The notes below the pieces were generated by a model that had not been told where the DNA came from, did not search any database, and was given only the letters and a program-made list of their open reading frames with translations. Shown here piece by piece: positions 8,818 to 16,745 of a stretch of 22,795 nt of DNA. Numbering within the stretch: the stretch's first letter is position 1; every line of letters begins with the position of its first letter. A program made the position numbers and the translations under genes. The stretch covers positions 1 to 22,795 of the forward strand of contig JAOZKQ010000005.1 of NCBI GenBank assembly GCA_029935275.1, in the 5' to 3' direction. This DNA comes from Bacteroidales bacterium. Lineage in GTDB: Bacteria > Bacteroidota > Bacteroidia > Bacteroidales > VadinHA17.

Positions 8818-9235
8818 TAAAATTCTGTTGGTAAAATACGTCAGAACAAAAAAGGGAAGCAAGAGCCTGTATCTAATAAAGGAGAAGGGGTTGCATACTA
8901 TATTTGCTTGTATGACATTGTGTATTTAAATTCTGCCGGTAACACAAAATTTGCAGGAAGTCTTTATCAGATAATTAGTGTGTGTGTATAAACTCGGTGT
9001 CTAGTTCAGAAAGTCGATAGTTTTAATTAATAGGGACAATACAGCCCCGAAGTGGGCGAAACCATTAGCCCGGGGTGAAGCCCCGGGGATAGTGACGAAC
9101 AGCAAGTTAGCGTTCCATGTAAGAAAGCTAAATTGAAAATAAAAAAATAATATGGAACGTAATTTAATAATATCCCGATATTATAGACGGGCACTAATTA
9201 GTATGGACCTAAAATAAATATTATTGCAACTTATC
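8818..9235. other. 418-nt gene-free stretch between susD and the enzyme operon
   Basis: I find no coding sequence. From 8818 to about 9030 it is AT-rich with a short GT run near 8980 and no recognisable promoter. A GC-rich hairpin element occupies 9041-9088. Beyond it lie an inverted repeat CGTTCCAT (9111-9118) / ATGGAACG (9152-9159) and a small CCCG (9174-9177) / CGGG (9188-9191) hairpin. The promoter of the downstream operon is presumably here, perhaps controlled by the upstream sigma factor, but I cannot place it. Confidence 0.5.
9041..9088. repeat. REP-like GC-rich palindromic element
   Basis: In otherwise AT-rich sequence stands a block containing GCCC (9044-9047) pairing with GGGC (9054-9057), then CCCGGGG (9069-9075) pairing perfectly with CCCCGGG (9081-9087) around the loop TGAAG. 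The pattern of a CCCCGAAG-type small hairpin followed by AGCCCGGGG...CCCCGGG matches, from memory, REP/BIME-like repeats scattered in Bacteroidota and other genomes and linked to REP-associated IS200-like transposases. Only one copy is present in this window and no transposase is nearby. It could also act as a transcription or mRNA-stability element downstream of susD. Confidence 0.5.
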
Positions 9236-10711
9236 ATGAATAAAATAATTCATTTTGTATGTTTCTGTTTTATTTTAGTAATTGGAATTGATGCATTAGC
9301 TCAAAATAAAAAAGTTTGGGAAACGCATGATTTTTTACCTAACCCAAATCCTGGCCAAGATATTATAGAGCCGACAACAATTGTTATAAGACCTATTGAA
9401 ATTAATGATTTATTGACAAATCCGGGTATCGGTTTTACTACATTTCAACGTTTTAACGGTGATAAATGGGAAGGTTATCAGGATTGCCTTGACCATCCAA
9501 CTTTAACTGATTATGAAAGACTTCCTGAATCATTGAAGACTGAGGATTACCCTTTATCCAGTTTGGCATACTTTCGGATACGTTGGAGATTTATAGAACC
9601 GGAAATGGGTAAAATACGATTCGACTTTATTGACAGGGCTTTGAAAATTGCTCACGATCGGGGACAGACACTTATGCTTCGTATTGCTCCTTATACGCAT
9701 TATGGCTCTGATCTACCGGAATGGATTATAAATTTATTAAAAAAAGATGGAGGATATGATGAGAAGGAGGGTAGATTAGATACTGACAACAGAAACTATG
9801 TAAAATATTTTACAAAGATTATAAGGGCTTTAGGCAACCGATATGACGGTCATCCATATCTTGAAAGTGTTGATGTTTCCATAGTAGGAAGTGCCGGAGA
9901 AGGTATGGGTACTAACCTTCTCAAACCGGAAACAAGAAAAGAACTGGTCAGAGCGTATAAAGAATCCTTCAAAAAGACACAGCTTATTATTTTATGCCGT
10001 ACAGATAAGAGAGAACAAAACGTTTTCTGGGATTTCGATGGTAAAAATGTTGGTTGGAGGATTGACTGCCTCGGCGATTTAAGAGATGGTCCCAACTCGA
10101 ACTGGAACCATATGTGGGATTACTATCCCCAGGCAATTAATCAGGGTATGCAAAATGTCTGGAGAAAAGAACCAATTGTTTTCGAAGCATGCTGGAATAT
10201 GAAACACTGGAAAGAAAAAGATTGGGATATTAATTACATAATTGATCAGTCACTTAAGTGGCATATTTCATCTTTCAATAATAAATCTATGAAAATCCCT
10301 GATGGGTGTTGGCCCCAGGTTGAACAATGGCTCAATAAGATGGGATATCGGTTTGTCCTTCGTAAATTCACTTATCCATCAATTATTAAATCAGGTGAAA
10401 AACTGTCTTTTACATCGTGGTGGGAAAATAAAGGGGTCGCACCATGTTATAAAAAATACTCTTTTGCTATAAGGCTTTCAAATCAAAGAAAATCTAAAGT
10501 TATGATAACTGATGCTAAAATTACTAACTGGCTTCCAGGTGATGCTCTTTATGATGATGCCGTATTTATTCCTGGAGATTTGCCTGCCGGAAATTATGAA
10601 TTACAAATCGGCATTGTTGATAAACAAACACATAAACCCAAAATAAACCTTGCTATTAAAGGGAAGAACTCTGATGGTTGGTATTTTATGGGAGATATAG
10701 AAATTCAATGA
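9236..10711 (+). CDS. Exported TIM-barrel hydrolase-like protein with DUF4832-type C-terminus
   Basis: This 491-residue protein begins at ATG 9236 with a clear signal peptide (hydrophobic core FVCFCFILVIGI, cleavage after DALAQ). A TTG four codons upstream would only lengthen the signal, so I rejected it. The first 340 residues resemble a GH42/GH-A-type barrel: an NPGIGFTTFQRF start, SLAYFRIRWRFIEPEMG, then candidate catalytic acids Glu222 (GSAGEG) and Glu317 (VFEACW), about 95 residues apart as expected for a barrel's beta-4 and beta-7 strands. Residues about 380-490 look like the DUF4832 beta-sandwich (SWWENKGVAPCYK). Function is not established. From family and context it probably cleaves a glycan or releases a sugar in the periplasm or at the surface. 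It heads the enzyme operon, with the next gene 12 nt downstream. Confidence 0.75.
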   Translation: MNKIIHFVCFCFILVIGIDALAQNKKVWETHDFLPNPNPGQDIIEPTTIVIRPIEINDLLTNPGIGFTTFQRFNGDKWEGYQDCLDHPTLTDYERLPESLKTEDYPLSSLAYFRIRWRFIEPEMGKIRFDFIDRALKIAHDRGQTLMLRIAPYTHYGSDLPEWIINLLKKDGGYDEKEGRLDTDNRNYVKYFTKIIRALGNRYDGHPYLESVDVSIVGSAGEGMGTNLLKPETRKELVRAYKESFKKTQLIILCRTDKREQNVFWDFDGKNVGWRIDCLGDLRDGPNSNWNHMWDYYPQAINQGMQNVWRKEPIVFEACWNMKHWKEKDWDINYIIDQSLKWHISSFNNKSMKIPDGCWPQVEQWLNKMGYRFVLRKFTYPSIIKSGEKLSFTSWWENKGVAPCYKKYSFAIRLSNQRKSKVMITDAKITNWLPGDALYDDAVFIPGDLPAGNYELQIGIVDKQTHKPKINLAIKGKNSDGWYFMGDIEIQ

Positions 10712-10723
10712 TATTAGAAAAAT

Positions 10724-12151
10724 ATGAGAAGAATAAAACTTAAAGTTCTCTTGTTGACAATATATTGTTCTTATGGTATTGCAGGATTTTCCCAGGGGGC
10801 AAGTAAAGCTGATAACCGGCCAAATATTATTGTGATATTGGTTGATGATATGCGCTGGGATGAATTTGGTTTAGCCGGACATAATTATATTAAAACTCCC
10901 AACATTGATCGTATTGCAACAGAAGGAGCAAATTTTAAAAATGCTTTTGTTACTAGCCCCTTATGTTCCCCCAGTCGGGCCAGTTTTCTCACAGGACTTT
11001 ATGCTCATTCACATGGTATTACAGATAATACTGATCGAAGCAAGCAGAGCCATCAGTTGCAAACGTTTCCCTTTAAACTCCATGCCCAGGGATACAATAC
11101 GGCATTTATTGGCAAATGGCACATGGGTAATGATGACAGCCAACGACCGGGATTTGACTATTGGGTTGCATTAAAAGGACAGGGAGAGGCAATTGATCCG
11201 AAATTGAATATTAATGGTAAACGGCTAACAATAAAAGGATATGTTACGGATATATTAACAGATTATTCATTAAAATTTATTTGCCAAAAAAGAAATGCTC
11301 CTTTTTTACTGTATCTGTCTCATAAAGCTCTTCATCCAAATATTCTTCAACGTGATGATGGTAGTATTGTCACTATTAAAGGAGGAGGTTTTATACCGGC
11401 AGAACGACATAAAGGAATGTATGCCGATGCTGTTTTTACATATCGCCCGAATGCCTTTATCCCTCCCTCTGATAAACCCGCCCTTGCACGAAAAATTGAT
11501 CATCTTCCACCATTAGGACCAGAAACAGCAACAAAAGAGACAGAGATTCGTGAACGGGCAGAAATGTTGATGGCCGTGGATGAGGATTTGGGCAAAATAT
11601 ACGATGTCTTAAAAGAAAATGGAGAACTTGATAATACGGTCATTGTGTTTACCAGCGATAACGGGTACTTTTATGGAGAACATGGTTTAAGTGTGGAACG
11701 AAGGTTGGCTTATGAAGAATCCATTCGTATTCCTATGCTTATTCGGTATCCACCTGAAATCAAGGCAGGTATTACTCCTGAGGAAATGGTTCTAAATATT
11801 GATCTTGCCCCTTCCCTTCTGGAATTAGCCCATATAATCCCTGATAGCAGCTTGCAGGGGAAATCATTTCTCCCGGTACTAAAAGGACAGGTTAATGATT
11901 GGAGATCTTCATTTATTATTGAATATTACAGTGACTATGTTTTCCCCAGAATCGTCAATATGGGATATAAAGCAGTAAGAACAGAAAAGTTTAAATATAT
12001 TCACTATATTGACCTTAATAGAATGGATGAGTTGTATGACCTTGATAATGACCCCTATGAGTTAAAAAATATAATTCATTTTCCTGATACAAAGAAGGTT
12101 TTACATGAAATGAAAGATGAATTGGCAAAACAATTACAGCAAAATAATTAG
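10724..12151 (+). CDS. S1-family sulfatase, formylglycine type
   Basis: This 475-residue enzyme should hydrolyse sulfate esters on a glycan. It has a signal peptide (about 1-24, ending GFSQ). Asp41-Asp42 (VDDMRWD) are the first metal ligands. Cys81 in LCSPSRASFLTG is the CxPSR cysteine to be oxidised to formylglycine by an anaerobic or FGE-type maturase not in this window. GKWHMG (Lys131, His133), SHKALHP, and FTSDNGYFYGEHG (Asp312-Asn313) supply the remaining metal and sulfate contacts, followed by LAYEESIRIPMLIRYP, typical of the arylsulfatase A-like S1 group. The ending YDLDNDPYELKNI is the common S1 C-terminal strand. The subfamily and the sulfate position attacked cannot be read with confidence. 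It is tightly spaced after the preceding gene, 12 nt. Confidence 0.93.
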   Translation: MRRIKLKVLLLTIYCSYGIAGFSQGASKADNRPNIIVILVDDMRWDEFGLAGHNYIKTPNIDRIATEGANFKNAFVTSPLCSPSRASFLTGLYAHSHGITDNTDRSKQSHQLQTFPFKLHAQGYNTAFIGKWHMGNDDSQRPGFDYWVALKGQGEAIDPKLNINGKRLTIKGYVTDILTDYSLKFICQKRNAPFLLYLSHKALHPNILQRDDGSIVTIKGGGFIPAERHKGMYADAVFTYRPNAFIPPSDKPALARKIDHLPPLGPETATKETEIRERAEMLMAVDEDLGKIYDVLKENGELDNTVIVFTSDNGYFYGEHGLSVERRLAYEESIRIPMLIRYPPEIKAGITPEEMVLNIDLAPSLLELAHIIPDSSLQGKSFLPVLKGQVNDWRSSFIIEYYSDYVFPRIVNMGYKAVRTEKFKYIHYIDLNRMDELYDLDNDPYELKNIIHFPDTKKVLHEMKDELAKQLQQNN

Positions 12152-12216
12152 ATGGGATCTTTAATATGAAATATAGTTTTTGGTTAAAACGTATATAATT
12201 TCCAATTTTTAATAAA

Positions 12217-13743
12217 ATGAAAACAATAAAAATGCTAAAGAATCGCTCGATAAAGATCATCCTTGTTTTATTTATTGGTCTTGTAATGATCAATTTTAAG
12301 CTTGTAAAGACCAATTTAATAAAAGAGCCTGCCCATCCAAATATTTTATGGATAATGACAGATGAACAACGTCCATGTTCGTTGGGTTGTTACGGGTCCG
12401 ATTGGGCAAAAACTCCGAATATAGACCTCCTGGCTTCCAGGGGTACTGTTTTTACAAAAGCCTATCCCCAATGTCCCCAATGCCAGCCGTCCAGAACTGC
12501 CCAGTTAACAAGTAGGTATCCGCAAGAGGTTAACTGCACCTTTAACCAACGCAAAGGAGGGGGCATGTCTGTTCCAAAAGGAGTAAAAACATTTGTGGAT
12601 ATCTTTAATGATGCTGGTTATCAAACGGCTACCTACGGAAAACAACATACTGGTTTCCGGATAAATTGGGCTGAGCAAAAATCTTGGGTAGTAAATAATG
12701 ATTATGCAGGTATGTTCAGCCTTAACGAAAAATATAACCCGGAAGAATATCAGGTAATAGGATCAATGATGATCAGGGGTGGAATTTATCCCGGAGGAGA
12801 TAACAATCCCAGCAGAAATATAACAGACTGGGCAATCAGGTTTTTAAAGGACAGGGATCAGGAAAAGCCTTTCCTTCTAAGAGTTAGTCACAATTATCCG
12901 CATACGCCTGTATTGCCCTCGGAGCCATGGGATACACTTTACAATCCTGAAGATATACCAATTCGTTATGTTGACACGGCTGTTGCTCATGCGCGCTCTA
13001 AATGGGATCAGATGTCTTCATCGAGACATAAAATGGACCAGATGTCCATAGATGATTATGACCAAAGCTGGCAACATTATATGGGGCTTTGTGCCCAGGT
13101 TGATGACGAAGTAGGGCGGCTTATAAAAACGCTGAATGATCTTGGACTTTCGGAAAATACCATTATCATTTATTCCAGTGATCATGGAGCTTGTCTTGGT
13201 GAGTTTGGCCAGGTCACCAAACGTACATTTGATGATTGCTCCTGGAGGGTTCCTTTTATATGGTCATGGCCGGGACATATTCCTGAGGGACAGGTAAATA
13301 ATGAATTAGCTGAATTAATTAGTACGGGAAGATCATTGCTGAACCTGTGTAGCCTGGATAAAATGATACCGAAATCCTGGAGAGGCAGGGATCTTTTTAG
13401 CGATCCTTCTCCGGATGCAGTATTCGGACAAATAGGGTATCCCAACATAAACTCAGTTGTAGGAGAGAAGTTTTACACAGGTGCCAGAATAGATTATGGA
13501 GAGATGCGTGTCGGTATAAGAACGGATCAATATCGCATGGATTATTCGTTTATGAAAGAAGGTCAAAAATTACCCCTTGCTGATGGGAATTTGTTTGATC
13601 TGGTGAATGACCCCAGAGAGTTACATAATTTATGGGATGATGGAAAATTTAGGAAAATCAAAAAATCTCTGGCAAGAAAAATAGATACATGGTTTGATAA
13701 CATTGATAAGCCAACAGATTTATTTGAGAGTACTAATCAATAA
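12217..13743 (+). CDS. S1-family sulfatase with variant active-site motifs
   Basis: This is a 508-residue sulfatase. A basic N-terminus followed by a hydrophobic stretch (about 10-30) is a signal peptide or anchor; a second in-frame ATG five codons in is possible. NILWIMTDEQRP supplies metal ligand Asp49, with Glu at the second position where many sulfatases have Asp. Cys89 in QCPQCQPSRTAQLTSRYP is the formylglycine cysteine. GKQHTG (Lys142, His144) replaces the usual GKWH. VSHNYPHTP and YSSDHGACLGEFG (Asp322-His323) complete the metal site, and Lys335 is a candidate sulfate contact. The family is clear from these blocks; the substrate is not. It differs enough from the two sister sulfatases to suggest a different sulfate position or sugar. 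The next gene starts 10 nt after its stop. Confidence 0.9.
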   Translation: MKTIKMLKNRSIKIILVLFIGLVMINFKLVKTNLIKEPAHPNILWIMTDEQRPCSLGCYGSDWAKTPNIDLLASRGTVFTKAYPQCPQCQPSRTAQLTSRYPQEVNCTFNQRKGGGMSVPKGVKTFVDIFNDAGYQTATYGKQHTGFRINWAEQKSWVVNNDYAGMFSLNEKYNPEEYQVIGSMMIRGGIYPGGDNNPSRNITDWAIRFLKDRDQEKPFLLRVSHNYPHTPVLPSEPWDTLYNPEDIPIRYVDTAVAHARSKWDQMSSSRHKMDQMSIDDYDQSWQHYMGLCAQVDDEVGRLIKTLNDLGLSENTIIIYSSDHGACLGEFGQVTKRTFDDCSWRVPFIWSWPGHIPEGQVNNELAELISTGRSLLNLCSLDKMIPKSWRGRDLFSDPSPDAVFGQIGYPNINSVVGEKFYTGARIDYGEMRVGIRTDQYRMDYSFMKEGQKLPLADGNLFDLVNDPRELHNLWDDGKFRKIKKSLARKIDTWFDNIDKPTDLFESTNQ

Positions 13744-13753
13744 AAATATACTG

Positions 13754-15175
13754 ATGAAAATAAAACAATTCATTATTTTTCTCCTATTAAATACAGGGAT
13801 AACAGGGAGTCTATTGTTGGCTCAAAAAATAGATACGGTGAAATTACCGGCATTTACAGTAGATGCTGCACAATTCTCTGATCCTTTCAGAGCGCTTAAT
13901 AGTGTAAATGGGGGGCCAAGTTTCAGAGTGGGTAATTCACATGATTATAGTAAATATTTTGAGTCCTTCAGGCCACCGTTGGTACGGTTGCATGATGCCC
14001 GCTATTGTGATGAAGGAACTGTTGATATACATGAGATTTTCCCTGATTTTAATGCCGATGAAAATGATCCTTCAAATTACCAATTTGAAAAAACAGATAA
14101 TTATCTCAAATCCATTCGTAAAGTAGGCTCCGACATTTTTTATCGGTTGGGAGAAAGTATTGAAAAAGGTGTTCCTAAATATTATATAAACCTACCACCG
14201 GATTTTGATAAATGGGCTCGTATTTGCACCAATATTGTACGGCATTACAACATGGGATGGGCCAATGGATTCAAATGGAATATTCACTACTGGGAAATAT
14301 GGAATGAACCAAATCTCTCTAATTGTTGGACAGGGTCTATGAAACAATATTGTGAATTATACAAACAGACTGCTGTTAACCTGAAGAAACTTGATCCAGA
14401 ACTAAAAGTGGGCGGACCGGCATTAGCAGGCCCTATATTTTCTCCAAAAGGCAGGGAATTTCTTGATTTTTGCAGGGAAAATAAAGTTCCTTTAGATTTT
14501 ATTTCCTGGCATGGTTACACCAGTAGTCCCGATAAGTTATTGAAACAAATCGAAAAAAGCCTGGCAACAATTAAAGAATACGGTTTTGATGATGTTGAAA
14601 CTTACGTAACAGAATGGAATATGGTCACTTCCTGGCAAATAAATGATCCTGAAAAAGCACGTGAATCTTTTTCACAGACAGCGGGAAGTCCTGGTGCCGC
14701 ATTTGCTGTCTCAGTACTCGCTTATTTACAGAATTCAAAACTAGACGGGGCATATTATTATTCGGCTTATGGAGGATTTTTTCGGCTTGGTTTTTTCGAT
14801 ATTTTCGGAGTCCCTAAAAAACCCATGTATTCTTTTATTGCATATAATAAATTAGTTGAACTTGGTACACGGGTTGCAGTAACAGGAAATAATCGGGAAA
14901 CAGGAGTGGGTATTATTGGTGCCGTGAACAGAAAAACTGGAACGACAGCCGTATTATTAAGTAATTTTGAAGATAAGGCAACTCGTTTTATGCTTAAAAT
15001 GAAAAATTTGCCTTTTAAAAAACAATTGCTTTGCACTGAATATCTGATTGATGACAATCACTCACTGGAATGGGATCGGGAACAGGTAATGAACAGTTCT
15101 GATTTTCAGATTGCAGTTGAGTTACCTAAATCAACAGTGCGATTAATTTTTTTCAGTTCACAACCAATCAAATAA
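13754..15175 (+). CDS. GH39-like glycoside hydrolase
   Basis: I place the start at ATG 13754, 10 nt after the upstream stop, because it opens directly into a signal peptide (hydrophobic QFIIFLLLNTGITGSLLLAQ). Starts further upstream overlap the sulfatase gene and add a non-signal leader. The 473-residue product reads as a clan GH-A retaining hydrolase of the GH39 type: VRLHDARYCDEG early in the barrel, WEIWNEPN with acid/base Glu185, DFISWHGYTSSP, and YVTEWN with nucleophile Glu287, then a short beta-sandwich C-terminus. GH39 includes beta-xylosidases, alpha-L-iduronidases and several marine-glycan exo-enzymes, so the sugar removed is open. Its position between three sulfatases suggests it acts after desulfation. 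Confidence 0.85.
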   Translation: MKIKQFIIFLLLNTGITGSLLLAQKIDTVKLPAFTVDAAQFSDPFRALNSVNGGPSFRVGNSHDYSKYFESFRPPLVRLHDARYCDEGTVDIHEIFPDFNADENDPSNYQFEKTDNYLKSIRKVGSDIFYRLGESIEKGVPKYYINLPPDFDKWARICTNIVRHYNMGWANGFKWNIHYWEIWNEPNLSNCWTGSMKQYCELYKQTAVNLKKLDPELKVGGPALAGPIFSPKGREFLDFCRENKVPLDFISWHGYTSSPDKLLKQIEKSLATIKEYGFDDVETYVTEWNMVTSWQINDPEKARESFSQTAGSPGAAFAVSVLAYLQNSKLDGAYYYSAYGGFFRLGFFDIFGVPKKPMYSFIAYNKLVELGTRVAVTGNNRETGVGIIGAVNRKTGTTAVLLSNFEDKATRFMLKMKNLPFKKQLLCTEYLIDDNHSLEWDREQVMNSSDFQIAVELPKSTVRLIFFSSQPIK

Positions 15176-15194
15176 CTTTATAAAAATTTAAAAA

Positions 15195-16685
15195 ATGAAA
15201 GTAAAAGGATTAATTGCTTCCTTTATTGTTTTGGTTTTATTTTTAATAGCTACTTCATATGCTGCAGAATTGCCAAAAGGTGACAGGCCAACGAAGCCCA
15301 ATGTATTGTTTATCGCAGTTGACGACCTTCGGCCTGAGCTGGGATGTTATGGGAAGAGCTATATAAAATCACCCAATATTGATCGTCTGGCAAAACGAGG
15401 CATGCTTTTTACAAATGCATATGCCAATTACCCGGTTTGCGGACCCTCCAGAGCATCACTGTTGAGTGGCATATACCCAAGTAGTAAACGGTTTATTAAG
15501 TGGAATTGTTCGCAAGACAAAGAGGTGCCGGGAGTTGTAAGCCTTCCTATGTCCTTTCGAAATAACAATTATCAAACTGTTTCACTCGGTAAGGTTTACA
15601 ATAATTTTGAAGATGGAAAAGGAAGCTGGGATAAAAATTGGAGGGCCCCTATTACAACAACTCTATGGGATTATCAATCAAAGGAAGGAATTCGGATATT
15701 TGAAGAATTGAATGCTGACCGATATAAAAATACAGCAGCTCGTGCTAATAATAATTTGCCAAAAAGAGGATTGCCTTATGAAAAGCCTGATATTCCGGAT
15801 GTTGCTTATCATGACGGACAGTTGGCAAATCGTGCTATTGATGAATTACAGAATTTTCAGAATAGTGGTCAGCCGTTTTTCCTTGCAGTGGGTTTTCATA
15901 AGCCTCATTTACCCTTTAATGCTCCTGAAAAATATTGGGATCTTTATGATGAAAAAGATATCAAACTTCCTTCAAATAACTTTTTTCCAAAAGGAGCTCC
16001 TGAAGCAGCCATGTTTAATTGGAATGAATTACGGGCTTATTATGGCATTCCTGAAAAAGGTCCGGTATCAGACACTATGGCATATAACTTAATCCATGGC
16101 TATTATGCCTGTGTGAGTTATGTGGATGCTCAAATAGGGAGAGTGCTAAATGCATTGGAAAACCTGGGATTGGCAAGTAATACAATTATTGTTCTGTGGG
16201 GAGATCATGGATGGTTTCTGGAAGAACATGGTTTTTGGAGTAAACATAGCAACTTTGAAAGGGCTGTACATATTCCGTTAATAGTTAAGGTACCCTGGGA
16301 AAATTCTGGACAGAAAGTAGAAGCATTAGTCGAATCTGTGGATATTTATCCAACTCTGTGTGAATTGACAGGTCTGAGCCAGCCTTTTCATCTTCAGGGA
16401 AAAAGTTTTACCTCGCTTATTGATAACCCTTCTCAACCATGGAAGGAAGCAATCTTTTACAGAATGGGAAAAGGAGAGACTATTTTGACGCATAATTTTG
16501 CATATACCGAATGGATTGATTACAAGACAGAGAAACCTTATGCACGTATGCTTTATGATCACCGAAATGATCCTGAAGAAAATGTAAATATCGCGGAATT
16601 ACCTGAAAATAAAAAAATAGTCGAAGATCTTCATGATAAATTACTTAAACATATTATAGAAAGAGACAAATTAATCATTCCATAA
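15195..16685 (+). CDS. S1 sulfatase resembling iduronate-2-sulfatase
   Basis: This 496-residue exported enzyme has a signal peptide (about 1-24, ...ATSYAAE). The blocks match the iduronate-2-sulfatase branch (S1_7-like): NVLFIAVDDLRPELGCYG (Asp43-Asp44), VCGPSRASLLSG with formylglycine Cys82, LGKVYNNFED (Lys133), GFHKPHLPF (His235), and WGDHGWFLEEHGFWSKHSNFE with Asp337-His338 and Lys350. At the place where human IDS has an active-site His just after the Lys (GKVFH, as I recall it), this protein has Asn136. The other contacts are kept, so catalysis is still likely, perhaps with altered specificity. Members of this branch act on sulfated uronates but also on marine galactans, so the name does not fix the substrate. 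It sits 19 nt after the GH39-like gene. Confidence 0.92.
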   Translation: MKVKGLIASFIVLVLFLIATSYAAELPKGDRPTKPNVLFIAVDDLRPELGCYGKSYIKSPNIDRLAKRGMLFTNAYANYPVCGPSRASLLSGIYPSSKRFIKWNCSQDKEVPGVVSLPMSFRNNNYQTVSLGKVYNNFEDGKGSWDKNWRAPITTTLWDYQSKEGIRIFEELNADRYKNTAARANNNLPKRGLPYEKPDIPDVAYHDGQLANRAIDELQNFQNSGQPFFLAVGFHKPHLPFNAPEKYWDLYDEKDIKLPSNNFFPKGAPEAAMFNWNELRAYYGIPEKGPVSDTMAYNLIHGYYACVSYVDAQIGRVLNALENLGLASNTIIVLWGDHGWFLEEHGFWSKHSNFERAVHIPLIVKVPWENSGQKVEALVESVDIYPTLCELTGLSQPFHLQGKSFTSLIDNPSQPWKEAIFYRMGKGETILTHNFAYTEWIDYKTEKPYARMLYDHRNDPEENVNIAELPENKKIVEDLHDKLLKHIIERDKLIIP

Positions 16686-16745
16686 TTATAAAAAAAAGAT
16701 ATTAAAACATTAAAAATTATTACCTAAAGTTGGGGAGAATAAAAA

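Noticed and set aside
9224..9235. TTG start four codons upstream of the DUF4832-like protein
   Set aside because: ATG 9236 opens directly into a normal signal peptide.
13694..13753. Upstream start of the GH39-like gene overlapping the sulfatase
   Set aside because: It would put 20 polar and hydrophobic residues before a perfect signal peptide that begins at 13754.
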